Origin: Streptococcus halichoeri
GTDB lineage: Bacteria > Bacillota > Bacilli > Lactobacillales > Streptococcaceae
Assembly (NCBI RefSeq): GCF_009870755.1
Contig: NZ_WLZU01000002.1
Coordinates: 56,723-120,722 of the forward strand
Direction of reading: 5' to 3'
DNA: 64,000 nucleotides
Position 1 is the first letter of the stretch; each line of letters starts with the position of its first letter. The notes beneath the pieces were generated by a model, which saw only the letters and a program-made list of their open reading frames with translations, did not search any database and was not told where the DNA came from. This document shows positions 1 through 10,122 of the stretch, piece by piece. The translations under genes and the position numbers were made by a program.

Positions 1-787
<787 letters not shown>

Positions 788-833
788 CTAGAAAGCAGGG
801 CAGGACTCTCACCTGCAGTTTGTCTTACACTTC

Positions 834-842
834 ATTATAGCA
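834..842 (-). promoter_or_regulatory. purA promoter (extended -10)
   Basis: The minus strand reads TGCTATAAT here, an extended -10 element. The predicted transcript start is near 827, about 97 nt before the purA ATG. No good -35 is visible, as is common for extended -10 promoters. Confidence 0.6.
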
Positions 843-1088
843 AAAAATGATTTTTTATACCATCGCCGCCTGCATTATTAGGAAAAAACGTATTTGGATC
901 CTATAAGACTCAGGTGTAGATGTAAAAAGCCGAATGTTTTTCTTTTTTATCACAGGCTGCTCGGTCTTAGTACTGATTTTTAATGACATTACCATAATTT
1001 CTTTAAGAAAAAAATAAATTGCGGTAAAATATGATAAAGTCCCCTAGGATTAGGGGTCCAAAGTCTATAGAAATCTCAGAGAAAGACC

Positions 1089-1928
1089 ATGAAAAAAAAG
1101 CAACTGATCCGATTTATCCCCCAAATGCCGCGCTGGGCATGGCTACTCCTTTACTTGGCTTGTCTAGTCGTCCTCACCCAGCTATTACCAGACGCACTAG
1201 CCTTTTTGACATCGGTGGCCCTGGCCATTCTTTTCTACCAGACCAGACAGGCACAAAAGCAGCTAACTGCGCAACAAATGGCGCAACGCGTTCAGCATTT
1301 AAAAGACGTGATTCATTTGGCTGATCGTCAACACGAGCTGCTCGAAGACGCCTTGCTTCGCAATGACTACCAGCAATTCCAACGAGGCGCTGCTCAGCTA
1401 TTGCCTAAACTAGAAACGATTAAAGCAGAATCCTTTCAATTACAGCAACAAATCCCCACACATGTCTATCATCGGATTAACCGCAAGGCCGATGAACTCA
1501 AAGTAGATATAAGGCTAAAGCTTGAACAGCTGGAGCTCAAGCAGCAAAGTCCACAATTACTGGGCTTAGAACGCATCCAGCGGCTTGGGGATGAGGCTTT
1601 GACCACACTTTATACTTCCATCCAAAACGACCACCAGCACATTCTTCAAATCATTGAAAAGGCCGATAACAAGGCGGAACTGCTGGCGCTCCATGAAAGC
1701 AGTATGGCACAGTTTTATGATGTGCTTGAAGGCTATTTAAAGATCAAGGAAGCGCCCAAGGATTTCTACCAGGCTGAGGAACGCCTGGCACGAGCTATGA
1801 GCAGTATGCAGCAATTTGACCTCACACTGGATGAAACGCTTCGACGTCTCAATGAGAGTGATTTAAAAGACTTTGAAGTGAGTTTACGAATGATGCAAGA
1901 CCAGACCCCACCAACAAATCATGTCTAA
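1089..1928 (+). CDS. xpaC: XpaC-like membrane protein (5-bromo-4-chloroindolyl phosphate hydrolysis family)
   Basis: A 279-residue protein with a basic N-terminus, a membrane-spanning hydrophobic stretch at about residues 17-43, and a long, charged, Gln-rich helical region that looks coiled-coil. The shape and the directly following telA gene match the XpaC family of Firmicutes. The name comes from an old hydrolysis phenotype and no enzyme motif is seen, so the biochemical role is unknown; XpaC-TelA pairs are linked to envelope stress and toxic anion resistance. The start ATG has a weak AGAGAAAG ribosome site. The gap to telA is 18 nt with a strong AAAGGAG, so the two genes form an operon. 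A TAAAAT -10 candidate lies at 1025-1030. Confidence 0.8.
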   Translation: MKKKQLIRFIPQMPRWAWLLLYLACLVVLTQLLPDALAFLTSVALAILFYQTRQAQKQLTAQQMAQRVQHLKDVIHLADRQHELLEDALLRNDYQQFQRGAAQLLPKLETIKAESFQLQQQIPTHVYHRINRKADELKVDIRLKLEQLELKQQSPQLLGLERIQRLGDEALTTLYTSIQNDHQHILQIIEKADNKAELLALHESSMAQFYDVLEGYLKIKEAPKDFYQAEERLARAMSSMQQFDLTLDETLRRLNESDLKDFEVSLRMMQDQTPPTNHV

Positions 1929-1946
1929 AAAGAAAAAGGAGCTGCT

Positions 1947-3200
1947 ATGGCTGAATTTAACTTTGATAGTGATCAGATTGCTAACCAAACCCTCACAAAA
2001 CCTGATCCCACTACCCAAATGATTACCGAACAAGAACTAGATGCGACTAAACCCGTTGCCTTTTTTGACAATCTCACACCTGAACAGCAAACAGCTATTG
2101 TGCAAAAGGTTCCCGCTCTGGTTGACCAGTTTATAGCTGACCAAAACGTCCTGTTAGACTTTGGGCAAGCTGCCGTTGATGATGTCAACACCACCGTCAC
2201 CCATATCCTCAAGGAGCAAAAGAAAATTCAGATTCCCCAAGTCGATGAGTTGCTCAAAAACGCCAACAAAGAGCTCAATGGTTTTGTAGCCAAGTACAAA
2301 GATGTGAGCCCAGCAGATTTGGAAAAGAAACCAAACTTGCTGCAAAAGCTGTTTAAGCAAGGGCGTAGTGGCTTACAAAACTTCTACTTGGATGCTCAGA
2401 CCATTGAGCAAAAGATGGATGCCATGGCCGCAGTCGTGGTCAAACAAGAAGACAGTTTGGCACGTAATATCATCGCAGCTCAGCTATTAATTGAAGAAAA
2501 CACCAAATCCATTGAAAATTTGGTTGGTGTCATTGCTTTTTTAGAGGCCAGCCAACACGAAGCCACACAGCGAGCTCAGCAATTACAAGCACAATTAGCC
2601 CCACTGACCACTTCAGATGCTGACTACCATGTCTTAACCAATCAACTAGCCCGTACCACCGAGGTGGTCAATACCTTGGAACAACAACACACCGAATATG
2701 TCAGCCGGCTCTATGTCGCTTGGGCGACCTCACCGCAAATGCGAAACTTGATCAAAGTTTCTTCTGATATGCGGCAAAAATTGGGCATGTTGCGGCGTCA
2801 TACCATCCCAACTATGAAATTATCCATTGCCCAGCTAGGCATGCTGCAACAGTCTGTCAAATCTGGCCTTGCAGCCGATGCCATTGTCAATGCCAATAAC
2901 ACTGCTTTACAGATGCTAGCCGAAACTAGCAAAGAAGCAATCCCCGCCATGGAGCAATCAGCCCAAAACCCTACCTTGTCTGTCGCTTCTGTAACAGCCC
3001 TGGCAGAGAGCCTCGTTGCTCAAAACAAGGGCATCCTTGAAGCTATTGAAGCTGGCCGCAAGAAACGCTCACAACTAGAAGCAACTATCATCAAATCTGC
3101 CGAGACTATTAATGACTCGGTCAAGCTGCAAGATAAAAAAATCATTGAGGCCCTTTTAGAAGAGGGCAAGCATCAGCAAGACCAGCTGGAAAATAGCTAA
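1947..3200 (+). CDS. telA: TelA-family toxic anion resistance protein
   Basis: A 417-residue soluble, helix-rich protein with no membrane segment and extended coiled-coil character (long runs rich in Gln, Glu and Leu). This fits the TelA/YceH family, named for tellurite resistance and commonly paired with XpaC. The molecular function is unresolved; in Firmicutes the pair is associated with resistance to cell-envelope antimicrobials. The start is supported by AAAAAGGAG about 7 nt upstream. It is the second gene of the xpaC-telA operon, which ends at the hairpin near 3356-3402. Confidence 0.85.
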   Translation: MAEFNFDSDQIANQTLTKPDPTTQMITEQELDATKPVAFFDNLTPEQQTAIVQKVPALVDQFIADQNVLLDFGQAAVDDVNTTVTHILKEQKKIQIPQVDELLKNANKELNGFVAKYKDVSPADLEKKPNLLQKLFKQGRSGLQNFYLDAQTIEQKMDAMAAVVVKQEDSLARNIIAAQLLIEENTKSIENLVGVIAFLEASQHEATQRAQQLQAQLAPLTTSDADYHVLTNQLARTTEVVNTLEQQHTEYVSRLYVAWATSPQMRNLIKVSSDMRQKLGMLRRHTIPTMKLSIAQLGMLQQSVKSGLAADAIVNANNTALQMLAETSKEAIPAMEQSAQNPTLSVASVTALAESLVAQNKGILEAIEAGRKKRSQLEATIIKSAETINDSVKLQDKKIIEALLEEGKHQQDQLENS

Positions 3201-3261
3201 CCCGCACTTTAGCAGCTAGCTAGCAACGTGCGATTATGGTGCTGGCGCAGACTCTCAGGTG

Positions 3262-3349
3262 ATAAGCTAAGGTAATAAGCTAAGGTAATAAGCTAAGGTA
3301 ATAAGCTAAGGTAATAAGCTAAGGTGATAAGCTAAGGTGATAAGCGAGG
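3262..3349. repeat. 13-bp tandem repeat, about 6.7 copies
   Basis: The unit ATAAGCTAAGGTA starts at 3262, 3275, 3288, 3301, 3314 and 3327, with a partial seventh copy at 3340. The last full copies end in G rather than A. The array sits between the telA stop and its terminator, has no coding sense (every unit holds TAA), and is likely prone to slippage. Confidence 0.95.
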
Positions 3350-3355
3350 CCACAG

Positions 3356-3402
3356 CGATTGAAGGAACTGCCAGTTAGAGCAAAGCCCTTCAATCGTTTT
3401 TT
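3356..3402 (+). terminator. Rho-independent terminator of xpaC-telA
   Basis: CGATTGAAGG (3356-3365) pairs with CCTTCAATCG (3387-3396) and is followed by six T (3397-3402). Confidence 0.8.
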
Positions 3403-3620
3403 AGAAAAAAACCAGGCGGTCTCACGTCCTAGACAAGCACCATCAGGCAAGCATTCTTTACTCGCTTAAGTTTAAAAGTTGCCTCTAAAGAAGAAGCAAA
3501 CTGACCAACAATATCAAGTAAGAAGAAACTCAACAGCCGCTAGTTTCCTTAACAAGCAAAGGCATGGCTGTTAAGCTAGCTTCAAGAGCTAGTATTCTGT
3601 GTAAAGACCATAGTAATAAA

Positions 3621-3649
3621 TTGTATTTACGACTGTAAAATTGTACACT
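3621..3649 (+). promoter_or_regulatory. Candidate gshF promoter
   Basis: TTGTAT (3621-3626), 17 nt spacer, TACACT (3644-3649); the predicted start lies about 40 nt before the gshF GTG. This is a moderate match only. Confidence 0.4.
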
Positions 3650-3695
3650 AAAACAAATGATTACAAACGAAAGGTAAGCAGAAAAAAAGAACATC

Positions 3696-5963
3696 GTGGT
3701 AGTAAATCAACTCTTGCAAAACTTGCCAAAGGGGACTCCTATTTTGGAAGCAACTTTTGGCATTGAACGTGAAGGGCTGCGGATGTCCTCAGGGCATCAC
3801 GTGGCACAATCTGCACATCCCAAACCGCTAGGCCAAAGAGACTATCATCCTTATATCCAGACCGATTTTAGCGAAGCCCAGCTAGAACTCATTACCCCCA
3901 TTTCCACTAGTACAAAGCAGGCGCATCGGCGCCTCACGGCCATTACCAATGTAGCTCGTAAGTCACTCGAAAATAACGAGTACATCTGGCCTCTATCAAT
4001 GCCGCCCTTTCTTAGGGAGGACGATATTACTATTGCACAGCTAAAAAACCCAGACGAAGTTCGCTACCGCCAACAACTGGCCAAGCAATATGGCAAAAAA
4101 CTCCAATCCATCTCTGGCATTCATGTCAACATGGGCTTGGGACCACAGCTACAGCAGCAGCTCCATTCGTTGGTTCCGCATCTAAGTCAGATAGATTTTC
4201 AAAATAGTCTTTATCTCAAGTTAGCTCGCCAATTTCTCAATTATCAGTGGTTCATCACCTATCTTTTTGGTGCAACCCCGCTAGCTGAAGCAGAATTCTA
4301 TAGCTCTAATCCTGAAAACTTAGTCCGATCACTTAGAGCCAGTCAGGCTTACGGCTATAGCAATCCCGCTGAGCTCCATGTTTCGTTTGCCTCCTTGGAA
4401 GACTACGTTCACGATATTGAAGCAGCCGTACAGAGCAAACAGCTGGCGCTAGAAAAGGAATTTTATTCAGCAGTACGCCTGCGAGGGAGCAAGCATTGCC
4501 GAGATTACCTCACCCAGGGCATAACCTACCTAGAATTTCGTTCCTTTGATCTTAATCCTTTTGAGCAGCTAGGCATTACTCAAGAAACCTTAGATAGTTT
4601 TCACTTGCTCTTACTGGCTTTCTTATGGTTAGATGATTTGAAAAAACCAGACCAAGAACTCAACCTTGCAAAAGCCCTTAATGAACAAATCGCACTAGCT
4701 CATCCCCTAGCCCCCTTACCTGAGACAGCTAATCCCAAACCTTTACTAAAAGCCATGCGTGAGCTGGTCGCTCATTTTGGGCTTGATCCTTACTATCAAG
4801 AGCTGGTTGAGCAAATGGCTCGCGCTAGCCAGCAGCCGCAAGAGACGATCGGTGGTCGCTTGGTCAGTGAGGTCACAAACCAATCACTGCAAGTTTTTGG
4901 CCAAGAAAAAGGCCAAGCCTATCAAAACGAGGCGCTAGCGATTCCCTACGCCTTGCAAGGCTATGAGCAGATGGAGTTATCAACACAATTACTCATGTTT
5001 GATGCTTTGCAAAAGGGGCTTAACTTAGAAATTCTTGATGAGGATGACCAATTTTTAAAACTATGGTTCAAAGACCATGTTGAGCTGGTGAAAAATGGCA
5101 ATATGACTGCAAAGGACAATTTTGTGGTTCCGCTTGCCATGGCCAACAAGTCAGTCACCAAACGTTTGCTGCGCGATGCTGGTTTTCCAACACCGACAGG
5201 TCAGGAATTTAGCGAGCGCCAGGCAGCCATTGATGCCTTTTCCTATTTGGCACAGCAAGCCATTGTCATTAAGCCCAAATCCACTAACTTTGGTTTGGGA
5301 ATTTCGGTTTTCCAAAAACCACCAACTTTCAAGGACTTTGCTAAGGCGGTTGATCTTGCCTTTGCAGAAGACTCAGCCATTATCATTGAAGAATTTGTCG
5401 CTGGCACAGAATACCGTTTCTTTGTCCTTGATGGCAAATGCGAGGCTGTCTTACTGCGCGTGCCGGCTAATGTGGTTGGTGATGGAAAGCACACCATCCG
5501 CCAACTGGTCGCCCAAAAAAATGCGAGCCCGCTTAGGGGAAGCAACCATCGCTCACCGCTTGAGAAAATCAAGCTAGGCGACATTGAGCGCCTCATGTTA
5601 GCCCAAGAAGGCTACGATGAAACAAGCATTTTGCCTAAAGGGGTGAGCGTTACCTTGCGCCGTAATTCCAATATCTCAACTGGCGGTGACTCTATAGATA
5701 TGACTGATCAGATGAACCCTTCCTATAAAGCATTGGCTGCGCAAATGGCTCAGGCCTGTGGTGCTTGGGTCTGCGGTGTTGATTTGATCATTCCAGACTA
5801 TCGCCTTAAAGCCAGCCAAAACGAGCCTCATTGCAGCTGCATTGAACTTAATTTTAATCCCTTAATGTATATGCACACCTATCCCTACAAGGGACCCGGT
5901 CAAGCCATTACCCCCAAAATCTTACAAGCCCTATTCCCTGAATTAATCATCTATCCAGGCTAA
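3696..5963 (+). CDS. gshF: Bifunctional glutamate-cysteine ligase / glutathione synthetase GshF (GshAB)
   Basis: GshF makes glutathione in two ATP-dependent steps in one 755-residue cytoplasmic polypeptide. The N-terminal part (about 1-450) is the gamma-glutamylcysteine ligase with the FGIEREGLRM motif near residue 22. The C-terminal part (about 480-755) is an ATP-grasp domain with IIIEEFVAGTEYRFFVLDGK near 565 in place of a classical GshB. The length matches streptococcal GshF (about 750). Translation starts with GTG at 3696, because a TAA closes the frame at 3675 and no ATG lies between; the ribosome site is weak. The gene is flanked by non-coding DNA on both sides and looks monocistronic. 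It lies immediately upstream of the broken RofA-like gene. Confidence 0.96.
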   Translation: MVVNQLLQNLPKGTPILEATFGIEREGLRMSSGHHVAQSAHPKPLGQRDYHPYIQTDFSEAQLELITPISTSTKQAHRRLTAITNVARKSLENNEYIWPLSMPPFLREDDITIAQLKNPDEVRYRQQLAKQYGKKLQSISGIHVNMGLGPQLQQQLHSLVPHLSQIDFQNSLYLKLARQFLNYQWFITYLFGATPLAEAEFYSSNPENLVRSLRASQAYGYSNPAELHVSFASLEDYVHDIEAAVQSKQLALEKEFYSAVRLRGSKHCRDYLTQGITYLEFRSFDLNPFEQLGITQETLDSFHLLLLAFLWLDDLKKPDQELNLAKALNEQIALAHPLAPLPETANPKPLLKAMRELVAHFGLDPYYQELVEQMARASQQPQETIGGRLVSEVTNQSLQVFGQEKGQAYQNEALAIPYALQGYEQMELSTQLLMFDALQKGLNLEILDEDDQFLKLWFKDHVELVKNGNMTAKDNFVVPLAMANKSVTKRLLRDAGFPTPTGQEFSERQAAIDAFSYLAQQAIVIKPKSTNFGLGISVFQKPPTFKDFAKAVDLAFAEDSAIIIEEFVAGTEYRFFVLDGKCEAVLLRVPANVVGDGKHTIRQLVAQKNASPLRGSNHRSPLEKIKLGDIERLMLAQEGYDETSILPKGVSVTLRRNSNISTGGDSIDMTDQMNPSYKALAAQMAQACGAWVCGVDLIIPDYRLKASQNEPHCSCIELNFNPLMYMHTYPYKGPGQAITPKILQALFPELIIYPG

Positions 5964-5968
5964 CTCAC

Positions 5969-6053
5969 AAAACCTTATCTCACTAGACCGAACTTGCCTT
6001 TGCTAGCCCTAAAAAGCTCACCTGTCAAGTCAGTGCTGTTGATAAGGTTTTTT
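5969..6053 (+). terminator. Possible gshF terminator with a long loop
   Basis: AAAACCTTATC (5969-5979) pairs with GATAAGGTTTT (6041 onward), followed by further T to 6053. The loop of about 60 nt is long for a simple terminator, so this is tentative. Confidence 0.4.
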
Positions 6054-6645
6054 GATTTGTTGAAAACTAGGCCGTTTGAAAAATTGCGGCTGCTTGCTAG
6101 TTTTGGGCATAAATGACCAGCTAAGTTTGATAGAAACACCTGACACACAAGTAAAAATAACAAGTTAAGCTTGCCCTTACAAAAATCAAAGGGGCCAAAT
6201 ACTGTCCAAAGATGAGGATACTTTTTCTCTCTTTAATCTTTTTGCTAAAAAATTTTTTACTTTGGGTCCTTTTTGTAATATTTCTCATCCGTGCGCTGAA
6301 AGCACTATTTTATACCTTTAAGCCACATTTCCATACAAACATTATTTATTTCTAATATTATTTATAATAAAAAACTCATAAAACCTAGTTTAATGACTTT
6401 TCGAAAAGAGAAAAATAGTATATATTATAATTACTGCATTTATAGAGCTCATTTTTTCATTTAAAATTTTAACTTATGAATATAAAATGAGTTTTTGAGG
6501 CATTATAATAACTGTAGAATAAAGATGCTAGTTTTCCGATCATCCTGTTAGAGTACTTTCGAAAGTATGGCGGTTCCCTCACAGTCTTAGAAATGACTAA
6601 TCTTATTGACAAAGCATCAAAAACGTTAATCACTAAGGAGAATCC
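6054..6645. other. AT-rich non-coding region upstream of the RofA-like gene
   Basis: No credible gene is seen. It contains two perfect palindromes built on TTTCGAAA: CTTTTCGAAAAG near 6399 and TACTTTCGAAAGTA near 6552. In S. pyogenes the DNA beside the rofA/nra gene carries the divergent pilus genes, which are missing here. Confidence 0.6.
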
Positions 6646-8166
6646 ATGGATATCATCAAACACCTTTTTTCAAATCAACAAGTTCGAAACCTTAACTTAG
6701 CTAGGCTATTAAACCAAAAGGATCATCAATGTGACTATTCAGAAATCTGTCATCACCTTGACTGTTCTTTTTTAACCATGCAATCAGAAATTGCCCACTT
6801 AGCTTCATTCCCTGAAGTTCAAAGCCTTCCTTATATCGAACCTCACTTAACTGTTAGTTATCATCATGAATTTGGCCCCAGAAAGCTTTACCAATCTATC
6901 TTGCTAGAGTCCCCCTCTTGACGTCTGATTGAGGTACTCTTTTTTCAAACCTTTCCCGCACTAGATGATTTGGCTGAAGAACTCTTTATTAGCCTATCTA
7001 CCTTAAAACGGCTTATTAAGCGTACAAACCTATACTTACAATTAGGATTTGACTGTATGATTGGCGTGATGGGAATTAGAAATATTTCTATCATGGGGGA
7101 AGAAGAAAAGATCCGTCTACTATATTCTAAATATTTTTCAGAAGCTTATGATAGCCATGTATGGCCCTTTGATGAACGAGTCGATGAGCAGCTTTTATCA
7201 CGTCTGCTTAAATTAATTGCTAAAAAAACAGCCAGCAAAATGGACCTCTCACTATTTCACCATTTGAAAATCACTGCCGCTGTCAATCTCTTTCGCTTTT
7301 CACAAGGCCATGGTATTAATCATATCTATAGCCGTAGCCGGGTGCTTTATGACCAGTTGGAAACAGATCCAGAGTTTCAAGAATTAGCAGAGCTCTTTAG
7401 TCAGGCTTACGCTTTACCATTAGACGTTCGTGCCCTCTCAGAAATGTTTTCACATTATCTCCAACAAGAATTAGTCACTGATGCACAAGTGGATAACTAC
7501 GAAACATCAGCTAGCAACTACCGGATTCCACCAAGTGCTTGGCTAGGCACACTAGAAAGCATTGAGAAGAAATTTTCACTTCAAATGCCCAATAAACGTG
7601 AAATTGCTCGGCTACTCCATAATGCCACTATTTTACAGGATAAGGATACCTATGAAGATTTCCTCGTTTATGATTACAGAGAACCCTATATTGAGTATTT
7701 TGCAAACGATTACGCTGTCTTACTAAAAGGCTTTCAAACAGCTCTGCTATCCCCCTTTGAAAAACGTGGTCTGACCTGCTCAAAAGAACAACAACGTCAA
7801 TTGCTCTATCTCTTGTTGATTAATTGGGATAATCTCTTTTTGCGCCTCAGTCATGCCATTCCTCAACAAAGAGTTTTGATCATTGAACGGGGTTCTTGCA
7901 ATACAGGACAATTCCTCCAAGCTTACTCTGGTCATTACTTTGATATTACCATTCATGATCACTATGAAGTAGATATGCACCAAATCAAAGATGACTATGA
8001 TCTCGTTTTAACTGATATGAATCTCGAAAATGTAGATGGTGTTGATATTTACTTTTTCAGTCAGTTTGTGCCAAGCTTAGTGATTAAGCAACTCAACTTG
8101 TACTGGAAAGAAAAAATTCAAAGTCACTTTATGCAAACAGATGACGTCCCAAAACCAATTGATTAA
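6646..8166 (+). pseudogene. RofA/Nra (Mga-family) virulence regulator interrupted by an in-frame TGA
   Basis: Two reading-frame pieces, 6646-6921 and 6922-8166, lie in the same frame and are separated only by TGA at 6919-6921. Together they encode about 506 residues, the usual size of RofA-like stand-alone regulators. The stop falls after residue 91, just before the second helix-turn-helix (LDDLAEELFISLSTLKRLIK). The rest keeps the central PRD-like and C-terminal EIIB-like parts (GSCNTGQFLQAYSGHYFDI, then DLVLTDMN). A restart at the TTG at 6970 would lose most of the DNA-binding part. A ribosome site AAGGAG precedes the ATG at 6646. Apart from the stop the frame is clean, so the mutation looks recent. 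A sequencing error or TGA readthrough cannot be excluded. Confidence 0.85.
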
Positions 8167-8183
8167 GCTCTTTTTGTAAATAA

Positions 8184-8248
8184 AACCCTGCCAAGCTAAG
8201 GACTCTTTTACCGAAAATTCAAGAGTCTTCCTGACCTTAGGCAGGGTT
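8184..8248. terminator. Imperfect long hairpin between the RofA-like gene and hslO
   Basis: CCCTGCC/GGCAGGG, TAAGG/CCTTA and ACTCTT/AAGAGT pair in nested order with bulges, followed by TTCTTTAT. It probably terminates the upstream gene and ends just before the hslO -10 element. Confidence 0.6.
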
Positions 8249-8251
8249 CTT

Positions 8252-8262
8252 TATGTTATAAT
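8252..8262 (+). promoter_or_regulatory. Extended -10 promoter of hslO
   Basis: TATGTTATAAT matches the full streptococcal extended -10 (TRTGnTATAAT). Its TATAAT ends at 8262, only 7 nt before the hslO ATG at 8270, so the predicted transcript start coincides with the start codon. Confidence 0.7.
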
Positions 8263-8269
8263 AATAGCT

Positions 8270-9142
8270 ATGGATAAAATGATTAAGACACTTTCACAAT
8301 CAGGCTCTTTTCGAGCCTTTGTGCTTGATAGTAGCGAAACTGTCAAAACTGCTCAAAGAAAACATCAGACCTTAGCCTCTTCGACCGTTGCCCTAGGACG
8401 GACCCTCATTGCCAATCAAATCCTTGCAGCCAACCAAAAAGGAGATTGTAAAATCACCGTAAAAGTCATCGGTGATTCTTCCTTTGGTCATATCATCTCT
8501 GTTGCTGACACCAAGGGCCACGTCAAGGGGTATATTCAAAACCCAGGCGTTGCAATTAAAAAAACAGCCACAGGTGAGGTTTTGGTAGGACCCTTTATGG
8601 GAAGTGGTCACTTTGTTTCCATTATCGACTACGGCACCGGTAACCCCTACACCTCAACAACCCCCTTGGTCTCTGGTGAGATTGCTGAAGACTTTGCCTA
8701 CTTTTTGACAGAGTCAGAACAAACTCCTTCTGCTGTTGGCTTAAATGTACTATTAGATGAAAATGATCAGGTCACGGTTGCTGGCGGCTTTTTAGTTCAA
8801 GCACTCCCTGGCGCACCAGAAGACGAAATTGCTCGGTTTGAGCAACGCCTCCAAACCATGCCGTCCATCTCAAGCTTGCTTAATAGCGAAGACCATATTG
8901 AGGCGCTTCTTGCTGCCATCTACGGTGATGAACCTTACAAACGCCTGATTGAAGAAGCGCTAAGTTTTCAATGCGATTGCTCCAAAGCACGCTTTGAAGC
9001 TGCCCTGCTGAGCTTACCTCGTACTGATCTACAGGAAATGAAAACGCAGGATCACGGCGCTGAAATTACATGCCAATTTTGCCAAACCACCTACCAGTTT
9101 ACCGAAAATGATTTGGAGGCCTTGATTCATGACCAAGCTTAA
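8270..9142 (+). CDS. hslO: Redox-regulated chaperone Hsp33
   Basis: Hsp33 is a cytoplasmic holdase activated by oxidation, which releases zinc from four cysteines. All four are present: CDC (Cys235, Cys237) and CQFC (Cys268, Cys271) near the C-terminus of the 290-residue protein. The N-terminal region with [20 protein letters not shown] is typical. No Shine-Dalgarno precedes the ATG at 8270 or the next ATG at 8279, and a perfect extended -10 sits 7 nt upstream, suggesting a leaderless mRNA. The stop overlaps the start of dus by 14 nt, so the genes are translationally coupled. The hslO-dus pairing next to a RofA-like gene is familiar from S. pyogenes. Confidence 0.97.
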   Translation: MDKMIKTLSQSGSFRAFVLDSSETVKTAQRKHQTLASSTVALGRTLIANQILAANQKGDCKITVKVIGDSSFGHIISVADTKGHVKGYIQNPGVAIKKTATGEVLVGPFMGSGHFVSIIDYGTGNPYTSTTPLVSGEIAEDFAYFLTESEQTPSAVGLNVLLDENDQVTVAGGFLVQALPGAPEDEIARFEQRLQTMPSISSLLNSEDHIEALLAAIYGDEPYKRLIEEALSFQCDCSKARFEAALLSLPRTDLQEMKTQDHGAEITCQFCQTTYQFTENDLEALIHDQA

Positions 9143-10106
9143 TTCATCTTTTATGATTGGCAATGTGGAAATCCCACATCGAACAGTTCTTGCGCCCATG
9201 GCTGGCGTTACGAATTCGGCCTTTCGGACCATTGCCAAAGAATTTGGAGCCGGTCTTGTCGTTATGGAGATGGTTTCAGAAAAAGGCCTGCTCTACAATA
9301 ATGAAAAAACCCTGCACATGCTCCACATTGATGACAATGAACATCCCATGTCTATCCAGTTGTTTGGCGGTGACGCAGAAGGGCTAAAGCGGGCCGCAGA
9401 TTTTATTCAAAGCCATACCAAAGCAGATATTGTTGACATTAACATGGGCTGCCCTGTCAATAAAGTCGTCAAGAATGAAGCCGGGGCAAAATGGCTGCGT
9501 AATCCAGATAAGATTTACCATATTGTCTCTGAGGTGACCTCGGTGTTGGACATTCCCTTAACTGTCAAAATGCGAACCGGCTGGGCAGATAGTTCCTTAG
9601 CAGTGGAAAATGCCCTAGCTGCTGAAGCTGCTGGTGTTTCGGCCTTAGCCATGCACGGCCGCACCCGTGAGCAAATGTATACAGGGCATTGTGACCTTGA
9701 TACCTTGGCGCGGGTGGCCAAAGCCATTACCAAAATTCCTTTCATCGGTAACGGTGATGTGAAAACCGTCACCGATGCCAAATACATGATTGAAGAGATC
9801 GGTGTTGATGCCGTAATGATTGGGCGCGCAGCTATGAATAACCCTTACTTATTTACACAAATCAATCATTTCTTTGAAACAGGTGAAACTTTACCTGAAC
9901 TTCCATTTAACAAAAAATTAGATATTGCAGCGGAACATTTAAAACGTCTCATCAACCTCAAAGGAGAAACCATTGCTGTCCGCGAATTTCGAGGCTTGGC
10001 ACCTCACTACCTTCGTGGAACAGCTGGCGCTGCTAAGGTGCGCAGTGCCGTCTCACGCGCTAGCACTTTAGCCGAAGTTGAGGAGATTTTTGCACAAATC
10101 CGCTAA
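9129..10106 (+). CDS. dus: tRNA-dihydrouridine synthase (DusB-like)
   Basis: A flavoenzyme that reduces uridines in tRNA D-loops using NADPH. The 325-residue TIM-barrel protein shows the family start [13 protein letters not shown], the catalytic-cysteine motif NMGCPV, GAKWLR, and the FMN-binding IGNGDV and [10 protein letters not shown] segments. The length fits the family. It overlaps hslO by 14 nt and is followed after 16 nt by the deoxynucleoside kinase gene, so the three probably form one operon from the hslO promoter. Confidence 0.95.
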   Translation: MTKLNSSFMIGNVEIPHRTVLAPMAGVTNSAFRTIAKEFGAGLVVMEMVSEKGLLYNNEKTLHMLHIDDNEHPMSIQLFGGDAEGLKRAADFIQSHTKADIVDINMGCPVNKVVKNEAGAKWLRNPDKIYHIVSEVTSVLDIPLTVKMRTGWADSSLAVENALAAEAAGVSALAMHGRTREQMYTGHCDLDTLARVAKAITKIPFIGNGDVKTVTDAKYMIEEIGVDAVMIGRAAMNNPYLFTQINHFFETGETLPELPFNKKLDIAAEHLKRLINLKGETIAVREFRGLAPHYLRGTAGAAKVRSAVSRASTLAEVEEIFAQIR

Positions 10107-10122
10107 AGAGATAAGGAGACTC

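Noticed and set aside
1031..1324. 97-codon plus-strand frame overlapping xpaC
   Set aside because: Out of frame with xpaC, no ribosome site and no protein-like composition; it is a shadow of the real gene.
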